DNA of 64,000 bases, taken from Chryseobacterium sp. (lineage in GTDB: Bacteria > Bacteroidota > Bacteroidia > Flavobacteriales > Weeksellaceae). Both the position numbers and the translations under genes were made by a program. The stretch lies in contig NZ_JAFAJM010000019.1 of NCBI RefSeq assembly GCF_019236175.1, positions 124,001 to 188,000 on the forward strand. The letters run 5' to 3'. The notes below the pieces were generated by a model that was not told the DNA's origin, ran no database searches, and saw only the letters and a program-made list of their open reading frames with translations. Of the stretch, positions 8,957 to 16,698 are shown one piece after another; positions within the stretch are counted from its first letter, which is position 1; every line of letters starts with the position of its first letter.

Positions 8957-10234
8957 CTATTCTTCCGCCAATTTTTCAGATTGCGATCCTATAAACGGAA
9001 TTTTCGGTGCAAGGAAATATCCGGTGAGGCTGGCAAATAAAATCGGAACGAAATAAGTAAATCCTGTCAGTGTTCCCAAGATAATTGTTGTACTCATTGG
9101 CGTTCTTGTAACACATGCGTTGATGGCAGCCATACAGCTTACAATTGCTAACGTCGTATCCACAGCCGGAAACAGATTATGGATAATCAATCCTAATGTT
9201 GTACCTACAAAAAACAATGGAATAATGAAACCTCCTCTCCATCCGGAAGTTACAGTAATGGCAATCGCCAGTATTTTAAAGACCAGAATCAGGATCAGAA
9301 AGTTTAATCCAAAATTCCCGCCGATCAGCTGATTGATTTCATTATGTCCGAAATACCTTGTAATGGGGAAATAATAGGCAATGAATCCTAATATAATTCC
9401 CCCGACACATGTTTTAAGATAGATCGGAAATTTTCTGTATTCAAAAACTTTTTTGAAAAATTTTACTACAAAAATAAAAATCCAACCGAATAATGTTCCT
9501 ACAATTCCAAAAGCCGTGGCATAAGCAAAATCATAAACTCCTGTATAATGATATGCCTTCAGATCCCATGTTGCTCCGATTCCCAGATGAATGATCAGCG
9601 CAAACATCAGATAACTGAAACAGCTGGCTACTAATGCAGGAATAATTGCTTTATAATATTCAACCGCATGTTTGTGGTGCAGAATTTCCAGTGAAAAAAG
9701 ACTTCCTCCCAACGGAGCTCCAAATAAAGCCGTAAAGCCAGAAGCCATTCCGGCGATACTTAGAGAACGCAACTCCTCTCCTTTCAGTCTGAAGATTTTT
9801 CCAAGCCATGTTCCTGTAGAACCCGTTACCTGTACTAAAGGAGCTTCAGGTCCTAAACTTCCTCCTGATGCCACACAAAAAAGTGACGACAGGATCATGG
9901 AAGGATTGTTTTTCGGATCTAATTTCCCCTTATTAAATCTGATGTTGTTAACGATCAGATGAATTTCTCCCGGATCACCTATGAAATGAATCACCAATCC
10001 GGCCAGAAGGCCACAGACTGCCATGGTAGGAATTACCATCCATCCCTGAAATTCCGCCAGAAACCCGGTAAAATATTCCAGTACAATCCAGTATCCACCA
10101 GCAATAATGCCACCTACCAGACCTGTAATAGCCCACATAAAAAAAGTACGACTGAACACAAACGGATTAAACCTGATCGGCTGATCCAGTAAATTAAATG
10201 TTCTTATAAGCCGTCTTCTTCTATTGATCTTCAT
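8957..10234 (-). CDS. ClC-family chloride channel/transporter
   Basis: A 425-residue polytopic membrane protein that moves chloride (or fluoride) ions, possibly in exchange for protons. The family signatures are visible: GGSLGPEAPLVQ (counterpart of GREGP with the gating Glu), ASGFTALFGAPLGGSLFSLE, and GWRGGFIIPLFFVG. About ten hydrophobic helices are present. There is no C-terminal CBS pair. It is the last gene of a five-gene operon: its ATG lies two bases after the stop of the DUF423 gene. Chloride is the default substrate; fluoride cannot be excluded. Confidence 0.93.
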   Translation of the reverse strand: MKINRRRRLIRTFNLLDQPIRFNPFVFSRTFFMWAITGLVGGIIAGGYWIVLEYFTGFLAEFQGWMVIPTMAVCGLLAGLVIHFIGDPGEIHLIVNNIRFNKGKLDPKNNPSMILSSLFCVASGGSLGPEAPLVQVTGSTGTWLGKIFRLKGEELRSLSIAGMASGFTALFGAPLGGSLFSLEILHHKHAVEYYKAIIPALVASCFSYLMFALIIHLGIGATWDLKAYHYTGVYDFAYATAFGIVGTLFGWIFIFVVKFFKKVFEYRKFPIYLKTCVGGIILGFIAYYFPITRYFGHNEINQLIGGNFGLNFLILILVFKILAIAITVTSGWRGGFIIPLFFVGTTLGLIIHNLFPAVDTTLAIVSCMAAINACVTRTPMSTTIILGTLTGFTYFVPILFASLTGYFLAPKIPFIGSQSEKLAEE

Positions 10235-10236
10235 AG

Positions 10237-10623
10237 TTAGATTTTATTTTTAGCGAAATAAAGAATCAGCATCCCCCAGCTAAGGATCATCAATAATCCA
10301 CCAAGCGGAGTAATAGGTCCCAAAAATTTCAGATTAGTACCTAAATAATCCTGCATACTCAGAAAGTAGATACTTACGGAGAATAAAAATGTTCCGGCAA
10401 TCATTAAAATGGAGGTCCATTTTTCTGCAGATGTTTCGAATTTTAAAATATACCCGATGATCAAAAGGAAAAAAGCGGCATACATCTGATATCTTACTCC
10501 GGTTTCAAAACTTTCAAGTCTTTCTACAGATAGTATCTTCTTCAAGGCGTGTGCTCCGAATGCGCCAAGAATTACTGACAGCATTCCATATACTGCTCCA
10601 AAAATTAAAGTAATTGTTTTCAT
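10237..10623 (-). CDS. DUF423 family small membrane protein
   Basis: A 128-residue inner-membrane protein with four predicted helices. It begins with the family signature GAVYGMLSVILGAFGAHALKK, continues with FETGVRYQMYAAFFLL, and closes with the conserved FLGPITPLGGLLMILSW. It matches the YgdD/DUF423 family in length and layout; the molecular function of that family is not known. The start codon is one base after the stop of the upstream gene and its stop is two bases before the ClC start, so it is surely co-transcribed and probably translationally coupled. Confidence 0.92.
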   Translation of the reverse strand: MKTITLIFGAVYGMLSVILGAFGAHALKKILSVERLESFETGVRYQMYAAFFLLIIGYILKFETSAEKWTSILMIAGTFLFSVSIYFLSMQDYLGTNLKFLGPITPLGGLLMILSWGMLILYFAKNKI

Positions 10624-10624
10624 T

Positions 10625-11713
10625 TTATAATTCTTCTAATTCTAGATTTAAATATTTTTTTGTTTTTGCATCCTGCCATGTTCCGGTAACCTTGTTTCCG
10701 TTTATCTCTGCTTCTACAAAAGCTCTTGGAATCCACTGGCTTGTGGCATCATCATAATGATCATTCTCAGTGATGGAAATGTGATTTCCCTTCATCTGCC
10801 CGTCCCACTGAATGAGCTTTTTACTTTTATCATACCAGTATTCCGCATGGAAAGCTTTTACCCCTGAGTTATTATCAGCAGGATAAAAACGGGTTACAAG
10901 AACTGTCACCGGATATTTCCCATCAATTTTACCTTTATACAGTTTATTTCTGAAACTTGTCTTTTCTGTTTTATCAGAACCATTCAGTAAATTCCGGGTA
11001 TAAGCACTCCAGTATGTATCCAGCTCTTTGTAAGAAAGCTCTATTTCGTGACTGTCAAGCTCATCTAAGGCTCTCATCGCATGATTAGAACATCTGCCGG
11101 CCACAAAAGTTAATTTATCTTTCCCGAAGAAATATCGGATATCTTCTAAAGTATGTTCTGTAAAACAGTCTTCATACATCGCTATCTGATCTTTAGTTTC
11201 GTCTGGAGGATTTTTCTCCGCTTTCAGCCTGACAAGAAAATCAGAGATTCTCTTCTTTACCTTTTGCCTGATAATACCTTCCACGATCTTCACTGAATCC
11301 GGCTGAAATAAATCCTCAGCATTAATAAAATTTCCGGTTCTCAGATCAAAGTTCTTCCAAATGGCAAAACTTTCAGGATAAGCACCCGAAGCCTCTCCAT
11401 CCATCCCGATACTGAGAATATTTTTAGGAGTTTCAATTTTTTTCCAACTATAATAATAGATATAATTGGAAAAAGAAGTGGTTCCTGTAGAAACCAGTTT
11501 GGACGGGCTTATCTGAGACCCCGGTACATACTCAAGCTCATCAACCTGCAGAAACGTATTGATCTTATATTCTACTTTCGGCTGATCCGAATATGAAATT
11601 ACAGGAAAAACAAAGTCTTCGGTTTTAGGCGGCAAATTACTTATTTTCACATTTTTCTGCTGCGAAAACCCCAGACCGGATACCAATAAAAAAAACAGGA
11701 TTGTCTTTTTCAC
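10625..11713 (-). CDS. secreted or periplasmic protein of unknown function (DUF3298/RsiV-like C-terminal region)
   Basis: A 362-residue protein with a signal peptide (MKKTILFFLLVSGLGFS, then QQKN). The start codon is GTG and overlaps the stop of the preceding 55-codon gene by one base (TAGTG), a layout for translational reinitiation. The middle part, IGMDGEASGAYPESFAIWKNFDLRTGNFINAEDLF, recalls DUF3298/RsiV-like domains of secreted proteins, but the match was made by eye and is not certain. The C-terminal 110 residues (HAEYWYDKSKKLIQWDGQMKG.. VTGTWQDAKTKKYLNLEL) look like a small beta domain. No catalytic motif was recognised. Third gene of the HMG-CoA reductase operon. Confidence 0.6.
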   Translation of the reverse strand: MKKTILFFLLVSGLGFSQQKNVKISNLPPKTEDFVFPVISYSDQPKVEYKINTFLQVDELEYVPGSQISPSKLVSTGTTSFSNYIYYYSWKKIETPKNILSIGMDGEASGAYPESFAIWKNFDLRTGNFINAEDLFQPDSVKIVEGIIRQKVKKRISDFLVRLKAEKNPPDETKDQIAMYEDCFTEHTLEDIRYFFGKDKLTFVAGRCSNHAMRALDELDSHEIELSYKELDTYWSAYTRNLLNGSDKTEKTSFRNKLYKGKIDGKYPVTVLVTRFYPADNNSGVKAFHAEYWYDKSKKLIQWDGQMKGNHISITENDHYDDATSQWIPRAFVEAEINGNKVTGTWQDAKTKKYLNLELEEL

Positions 11714-11880
11714 TATTCTGACTTTATATACATTAAAATGAACTTGGCAACCAGCGTAGAAATACCAAGTATGATAAACATATTGGCAAATCTTTTGGAG
11801 CTTTTAAAGCCTTCATTATTGGTTTTCTTTAAAAAGAATCCGAAGAGTAGAAATACGATAGGCAAAATAATCTGTAACAT
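11713..11880 (-). CDS. 55-residue two-helix membrane protein
   Basis: A small gene that a length filter would miss. It encodes MLQIILPIVFLLFGFFLKKT and 35 further residues: two hydrophobic helices (about 2-17 and 34-51) joined by a basic hinge (KKTNNEGFKSSKRF). Its ATG overlaps the stop codon of the HMG-CoA reductase gene (TAATG, shared A at 11880), and its own TAG overlaps the GTG of the next gene (TAGTG, shared G at 11713). Overlap at both ends, in a frame open over its whole length, argues strongly that it is translated and coupled. No known family was recognised. A membrane accessory or regulatory role in the operon is only a guess. Confidence 0.75.
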   Translation of the reverse strand: MLQIILPIVFLLFGFFLKKTNNEGFKSSKRFANMFIILGISTLVAKFILMYIKSE

Positions 11881-13208
11881 TAGTTTCCTCTCATTCTGTT
11901 AAACTCATTGATCACTTCGTGATGGCTTACCGTTTTATCTTTAAAGTAAGTCACAAAATGCTGTTTCTCTTCTTCTGTAGCACCTAACTGATTTAGAATA
12001 TTCAACAGGTGCATTTTCATATGTCCTTTCTGAATTCCTGTGGTTACCAGGGAACGTAATGCTCCGAAATTCTGCGCCAGTCCCGAAACAGCAAGAATGC
12101 TCATCAGCTCTTGTGCAGATGGTTTACCCAGTAATGCCAGGGAGAATTTCACCAAAGGATGGAGATTCGTTAATCCGCCTACTACTCCTACAGAAATCGG
12201 AAGATCAATCCAGAATCTGAAAATATCGTTATCTGTAGTACAGTGGGTCAGAGATCTGTACTGTCCGTCTCTTGCAGCATAGGCATGAGCACAGGCTTCT
12301 GTAGCTCTGAAGTCATTTCCGGTTGCAATGACTACAGCATCTACCCCGTTCATTACTCCTTTATTGTGAGTGGTTGCACGATACGGTTCAATTTCAGCAA
12401 TGGTAACTGCCTGTTTAAATTTAGAAGCAAATTCTTCAGGAGAAATCCCGCTGTCGTCTTTTAGATCTTCCATTTTACAGGAAACCTCAGCTCTTACGAT
12501 ACAGTCCGGTGTAAAGTTGGACAGGATGTTCATTACGATCTGTAATGAATTTTTTTCTTCCTGTGTAAAATCTTCACTGGTTGCAACTTCCTGTCTCAGG
12601 GTTTTTCCAAATTGCTCAAGACAAGAATTAATAAAGTTGGCCCCCATGGAATCTACGGTATCAAAACTTGCTTTCAACTGGTAATAATTCGGCATTTCTG
12701 CAGTTTTATCCACCAGACTGATATTTAAGATACCACCACCTCGTTTTCTCATATTGGCAGTGATATCTTCCGTAGTTTCAAATAACTTCTTCTTTAAACT
12801 GAAATTAAAAAAGTGCAGTAATTTATGAGGCTCTACATTAAATATAAAGTGGGTATGCCCTAGTTTTTCAGTATTGATGATGGTTGTTTTAAAGCCGCCT
12901 TTATCAATCCAGAACTTAGCGGCTTTTGAAGCTGCCGCCACTACTGAACTTTCTTCCACTGCCATCGGAAGTGCCAGTAATTTTCCGTCGATTAAAAAAT
13001 TCGGAGCAATTCCGTAGGGCATATAGAAATTGGAAATGGTGTTTTCAGAAAACTCTTCGTGAAGTTTCTGAAGATCTGCATCTTCGTTCCAGTATTGTTT
13101 TAATATATTTTGGTATTCCTGATTTCCTTCAAGGTATTCGTTTACGAGCCACTCGATTTTCCCCTGCTTCGGAAGCTTGGAAAAACCTTCGATTGGTTTA
13201 TGATTCAT
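11880..13208 (-). CDS. class II hydroxymethylglutaryl-CoA reductase
   Basis: Reduces HMG-CoA to mevalonate (or the reverse); in Flavobacteriales it feeds the mevalonate route to isoprenoids, although databases often label class II enzymes 'degradative'. The 442-residue protein has the catalytic Glu segment VEESSVVAAASKAAKFW (84-100), the HNKGVMNGVDAVVIATGND segment with the catalytic Lys and Asp, and the C-terminal flap motif QKGHMKMH with the catalytic His. Length matches the soluble class II type and there is no membrane anchor. It is the first gene of a five-gene minus-strand operon. No convincing promoter was found in the 145-base gap to the divergent radical SAM gene. Confidence 0.95.
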   Translation of the reverse strand: MNHKPIEGFSKLPKQGKIEWLVNEYLEGNQEYQNILKQYWNEDADLQKLHEEFSENTISNFYMPYGIAPNFLIDGKLLALPMAVEESSVVAAASKAAKFWIDKGGFKTTIINTEKLGHTHFIFNVEPHKLLHFFNFSLKKKLFETTEDITANMRKRGGGILNISLVDKTAEMPNYYQLKASFDTVDSMGANFINSCLEQFGKTLRQEVATSEDFTQEEKNSLQIVMNILSNFTPDCIVRAEVSCKMEDLKDDSGISPEEFASKFKQAVTIAEIEPYRATTHNKGVMNGVDAVVIATGNDFRATEACAHAYAARDGQYRSLTHCTTDNDIFRFWIDLPISVGVVGGLTNLHPLVKFSLALLGKPSAQELMSILAVSGLAQNFGALRSLVTTGIQKGHMKMHLLNILNQLGATEEEKQHFVTYFKDKTVSHHEVINEFNRMRGN

Positions 13209-13282
13209 GATACAAACTTTAATGAGCTGTAAATATAATGATTTTGAGACTCTTTTTTGTTGATAACTTCTATGAAAAAATG

Positions 13283-13313
13283 TTGATACTTATCAATTTT
13301 GGAACTACTTTTG
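13283..13313 (+). promoter_or_regulatory. sigma-A (Bacteroidota type) promoter of the radical SAM operon
   Basis: TTG (13283-13285), 20-base spacer, TACTTTTG (13306-13313), about 40 bases before the ATG. Confidence 0.6.
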
Positions 13314-13353
13314 GATAAAATTATGATACAAATTATAACACACTTTTAACAAT

Positions 13354-14613
13354 ATGAATTTTGACCGCCTGAAAGAAAAGCTTGAAATCCTTGCTGATGC
13401 AGCGAAATATGATGTTTCATGTTCATCAAGCGGCGGAACAAGGAAAAATAAAAAAGGGGCTTTAGGAGACAGTTCTGTAAGTGGAATTTGCCATACCTAT
13501 ACGGAAGACGGAAGATGTGTTTCCCTGCTTAAAGTTTTATTGACCAATCATTGTATTTTTGACTGCGCCTACTGCGTTTCAAGAAGCTCAAATGATATAA
13601 AAAGGGCAGCTTTTACCGTTGAGGAAGTTGTAGATCTTACCATTAATTTTTATCGAAGAAATTATATCGAAGGACTATTCCTAAGTTCAGGAATTTTCAA
13701 AAACGCAGACACTACCATGGAGCGACTGGTACGGGTAGCCAAAAAGCTCCGTTTAGAAGAAAATTTTAACGGCTACATTCATTTGAAATCGATTCCGGGA
13801 GCCAACGATGGACTGATGCAGGAAGCAGCATTGTATGCGGACCGGTTATCCGTTAATCTGGAAATCCCTACCGAAAGCGGATTGAAATTATTGGCTCCTG
13901 AAAAAAACAGGCAGGATATGATCAGCCCGATGCGGTATATTCAGAAAGGGATCCATCAGTATGAAGATGAGAAAAAGATTTTAAAGAAGGTTCCCAAATT
14001 TGCTCCGGCGGGACAGTCTACCCAGATGATTGTGGGCGCTACCAATGAAAACGACTTACAAATTATTAAAGTAGCAGATCATTTTTATAAAAACTTTAAT
14101 TTAAAAAGGGTCTATTATTCCGGTTATGTTCCTGTACTGGAAGATAAAAGACTTCCTTCGCTGACCACAGAAGTCCCTATGCTCCGGGAGAACCGTTTGT
14201 ATCAGTCTGACTGGCTGATGCGATTTTATGGTTTTAAAGCGGAAGAAATTTTAGATCCTAATGTTCCGTTTCTTGATTTGGAGGTAGATCCGAAATTAAG
14301 CTGGGCATTACGACATCTGGATCAATTTCCTGTAGATATCCAGACGGCCGATTATCATATGATTTTAAGAATTCCCGGAATCGGTGTAAAATCTGCACAA
14401 AAGATCATCAGTGCAAGACGTTTTCAGATTTTAAATATGGATCATTTGAAACGGCTTGGAGCAGCTGTCAACAGAGCAAAATATTTTATTGACTTCAATG
14501 CAGGAAATGCCTATTTAAGATATCTGACGGATAAGAATTTGAGAAAATTACTGACAGGCGGAAGTTCTTCCAAATTTCACAATCAGTTTTCACAACAATT
14601 GAGCCTTTTTTAA
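13354..14613 (+). CDS. putative DNA modification/repair radical SAM protein (TIGR03916-type)
   Basis: A 419-residue radical SAM enzyme. The iron-sulfur cluster motif is CIFDCAYC (Cys67, Cys71, Cys74), preceded by LLKVLLTNH. After the TIM-barrel part comes a helix-hairpin-helix DNA-binding element (ILRIPGIGVKSAQKIISARR, about 337-356), which supports action on DNA or another nucleic acid. This architecture and the next gene are those of the conserved two-gene unit called 'putative DNA modification/repair radical SAM protein' plus 'putative DNA metabolism protein'. The reaction is not known. The gap to the partner is 11 bases, so they form an operon. Confidence 0.9.
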   Translation: MNFDRLKEKLEILADAAKYDVSCSSSGGTRKNKKGALGDSSVSGICHTYTEDGRCVSLLKVLLTNHCIFDCAYCVSRSSNDIKRAAFTVEEVVDLTINFYRRNYIEGLFLSSGIFKNADTTMERLVRVAKKLRLEENFNGYIHLKSIPGANDGLMQEAALYADRLSVNLEIPTESGLKLLAPEKNRQDMISPMRYIQKGIHQYEDEKKILKKVPKFAPAGQSTQMIVGATNENDLQIIKVADHFYKNFNLKRVYYSGYVPVLEDKRLPSLTTEVPMLRENRLYQSDWLMRFYGFKAEEILDPNVPFLDLEVDPKLSWALRHLDQFPVDIQTADYHMILRIPGIGVKSAQKIISARRFQILNMDHLKRLGAAVNRAKYFIDFNAGNAYLRYLTDKNLRKLLTGGSSSKFHNQFSQQLSLF

Positions 14614-14624
14614 TACAAACAAAA

Positions 14625-15383
14625 ATGACTACCCTACTTTACGACGGAAGTTTTGACGGCCTTTTCACAGCAATATTTGAAGTTTTTGAATACCATTATC
14701 AGAATGTGGAAATCATCAGAAGAGAAAATTTTCATCAGGAAAATATTTTTGCGGAGATCCACGAGGTGATTACACAGACTGAAAAATCCGGACGGGTTTT
14801 ACATAAGATGGAAAAAAATATAGGTAAGCGGGGAATCCGTCAATTACTGAAAGTTTTTTTATCCGGCGATACAGAAAGCGAACCCTTAATTCTATCAGCT
14901 GTAAAACAAGCTGTTCAGCATCCGGAAAATAATATATTAGAAAATTTTGCAGATCCGGATATCCTAAAAATCTCTAAAATCTGTAAATCTGTAGATCGGG
15001 AAAGCCATCGAATGACAGCTTTTGTCCGGTTTGAAAAAATGCAGGACAACCTTTTTTTTGCCCAGATAGATCCTGATTTCAATGTGCTCCCACTGATCCG
15101 AAAACATTTTAAAGATCGTTATCAGGACCAGAAATGGATGATTTATGACCGGCACAGAAATTACGGAATTCTGTATGATCTGGAAGACTGCGACTTTTTT
15201 TATCCGGACGTACCCCTCAGTTTCAATCAGTATCAACAACAGTTTCATGATGATGAAAAAAATTATCAGATACTTTGGCAACGGTATTTTACAAAAACCA
15301 ATATTGCCGAAAGAAAAAATCTTAAGCTGCATATTCAGCATGTTCCCAGGAGGTACTGGAAATATTTAACAGAGAAATGGTAG
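14625..15383 (+). CDS. TIGR03915-family putative DNA metabolism/repair protein (DUF4130)
   Basis: A 252-residue protein that starts with TTLLYDGSFDGLFTAIFEVFE and contains HRMTAFVRFEKMQDNLFFAQIDPDFNVLPLI and a C-terminal LKLHIQHVPRRYWKYLTEKW, all characteristic of the DUF4130/TIGR03915 family. In other bacteria this protein is either the partner of the radical SAM enzyme or fused to a uracil-DNA-glycosylase-like domain, which suggests a joint task on damaged or modified bases. Here it is the stand-alone form. Its biochemical role is not established. The DnaA-box array begins 14 bases after its stop. Confidence 0.9.
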   Translation: MTTLLYDGSFDGLFTAIFEVFEYHYQNVEIIRRENFHQENIFAEIHEVITQTEKSGRVLHKMEKNIGKRGIRQLLKVFLSGDTESEPLILSAVKQAVQHPENNILENFADPDILKISKICKSVDRESHRMTAFVRFEKMQDNLFFAQIDPDFNVLPLIRKHFKDRYQDQKWMIYDRHRNYGILYDLEDCDFFYPDVPLSFNQYQQQFHDDEKNYQILWQRYFTKTNIAERKNLKLHIQHVPRRYWKYLTEKW

Positions 15384-15397
15384 AAAAATCATCTCAT

Positions 15398-16201
15398 TGT
15401 GGATAACCTCATAACCTGGCGTATACATAATAACAGAAACGCCGGATAATAAAGATTAAATACTATTTTACAGGTAAATATAACATATGAATAAGTATCA
15501 CTTCTGTGTGGATAACTTTTTTTATAAATGAACCAAAATCTCAAGTAAACCTATTGTAAAAGCTACTAAAAAACATATAAACCAGTGTTATACAAAAACA
15601 TAAAAAACACAACATCAGATAAAAGAGCATTGTGGATAACTTTTCAGACATAAATTGTATAGATCTATATCAACCCCCTTTTCCAGAAATATTTACTGAT
15701 CCCGGAAACCTTACACTAGAAACCAATCCTCATGGTGACATTGTGGATAACTTTTTTTCATCAGACTTCGTGCTGATTGATTTAAAAACCTTCCAGGAAC
15801 CAACAAAAACAGACCTCTCATTTTCAGCTCATTAAAAATCAACACAGTCAACAATTCCATATTGTGGATAACTTTTTCCACTCTAAAACCATCGTAGATA
15901 TGTTCCGGTTTATTTTTTAATGATGCTGCGAAATTTGCAGAAGAAATCAATCTACAATATGACTTTGTGGATAACTTTTTTTTATCAGATTTTATATGAA
16001 TTTACGTAAACCCTTTTTCTGACTAATAAATCAAATTACTTATTTACAGATCATTAAAAATAACACCAATCAACAATTCCATATTGTGGATAACTTTTTT
16101 CAGTCAAAAAATAGCCGGAATCTGTTCCGATCTTTCTACTGAAATTCCTGTGAAATGGATGAGAAGAACGAATCCACTTTCCGACTTTGTGGATAACTTT
16201 T
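15398..16201 (-). other. array of eight DnaA boxes, candidate oriC or DnaA-titration locus
   Basis: The ten-mer TGTGGATAAC, whose first nine bases are the exact complement of the consensus DnaA box TTATCCACA, occurs at 15398, 15507, 15631, 15742, 15863, 15966, 16085 and 16188. All copies have the same orientation. Spacings are 109, 124, 111, 121, 103, 119 and 103 bases. In seven of the eight the box continues as TGTGGATAACTTTT, often with 6-8 T. Between the boxes the DNA is AT-rich (notably 15517-15630) and no supported gene was found. Dense, same-strand consensus boxes with flanking AT-rich DNA are what a bacterial origin shows; a datA-like titration site would look similar. dnaA is not in the window, which is not unusual for Bacteroidota. 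Confidence 0.65.
15742..16187. repeat. two degenerate ~222-base units inside the DnaA-box array
   Basis: Unit 1 is about 15742-15965 and unit 2 about 15966-16187. Each holds two boxes, the first followed by T-run and ATCAGA, the second preceded by TCATTAAAAAT and then CAACAATTCCATAT. The box-to-box distances agree (121/103 and 119/103). The inner sequences have otherwise diverged, so the repeat looks old and kept only around the boxes. Confidence 0.6.
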
Positions 16202-16556
16202 ATTTACGAATAGTCCGCAATGCTCTTTTGACGATATACTGTGTCTCTTTTGTCTTACTTTCCCGAAGCCATTCATTACAAACTTCCACCACAAATTCCG
16301 GCTGTGATTTACCGGCATCATTCAGCCAGTTTCCAACACTGTTCTGTACATATCTTGAGGGATCTGATCGTAAAGGTCCTAAAATATCCAGCCCAAGACC
16401 CGGGTTTTGTTTTAATTCCTGAATATGCTCACACCAGACTCCCCTAGGTCTTGTGGATTCACTGGCAAAGCGCCTGATATTTTCATTTTCACTGGTCGTC
16501 CACTTTAATAAAACGGATAAACGAAACCAGAAACATCCTTCATAAAAGCCATGTTT
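16200..16556 (-). pseudogene. C-terminal remnant of an AlkD-type DNA alkylation repair gene
   Basis: Read on the minus strand, an open stretch of 118 codons from after a TAG at 16559-16557 to the TAA at 16202-16200 has no start codon at its head but encodes clear AlkD-like HEAT-repeat sequence: [14 protein letters not shown], then [19 protein letters not shown], then [13 protein letters not shown] at the end. These are the conserved last repeats of the DNA alkylation repair glycosylase family (AlkD, usually 220 or more residues). The N-terminal half, with the rest of the DNA-binding solenoid, is absent upstream. It is therefore a truncated remnant. Its stop codon lies inside the T-run of the eighth DnaA-box repeat. 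Confidence 0.8.
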
Positions 16557-16656
16557 CTAGGCGGTTTTTAAAATGTAACCGCATAGGATTGTAAGTTCCC
16601 GTATCTTAAAAATTTTGTCAGTTTTGAGATTACAATGACGGGACCTTCTTTTTTTA

Positions 16657-16686
16657 TTGTTCATCATCTAAAAATGATCATATTTG
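16657..16686 (+). promoter_or_regulatory. promoter of the DUF4846 lipoprotein gene
   Basis: TTG (16657-16659), 19-base spacer, CATATTTG (16679-16686); one mismatch to TAnnTTTG. It lies very close to the ATG at 16699, so the ATG at 16705 may be the true start. Confidence 0.45.
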
Positions 16687-16698
16687 TAATCGAATCAA

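Noticed and set aside
15632..15950. Short open frames inside the DnaA-box array (67 and 79 codons)
   Set aside because: The frames arise because the repeat GTGGATAACTTTTTT reads as VDNFF; no signal, family or conserved frame is visible.
15398..16201. The array as a CRISPR
   Set aside because: The repeated part is only about 14 bases, spacers are ~100 bases and partly similar to each other, and no cas gene is present.
16084..16447. Plus-strand and other-frame open frames over the AlkD remnant (112, 68 and 61 codons)
   Set aside because: The minus-strand frame ending at 16200 gives clear AlkD sequence; the others are shadows of it.
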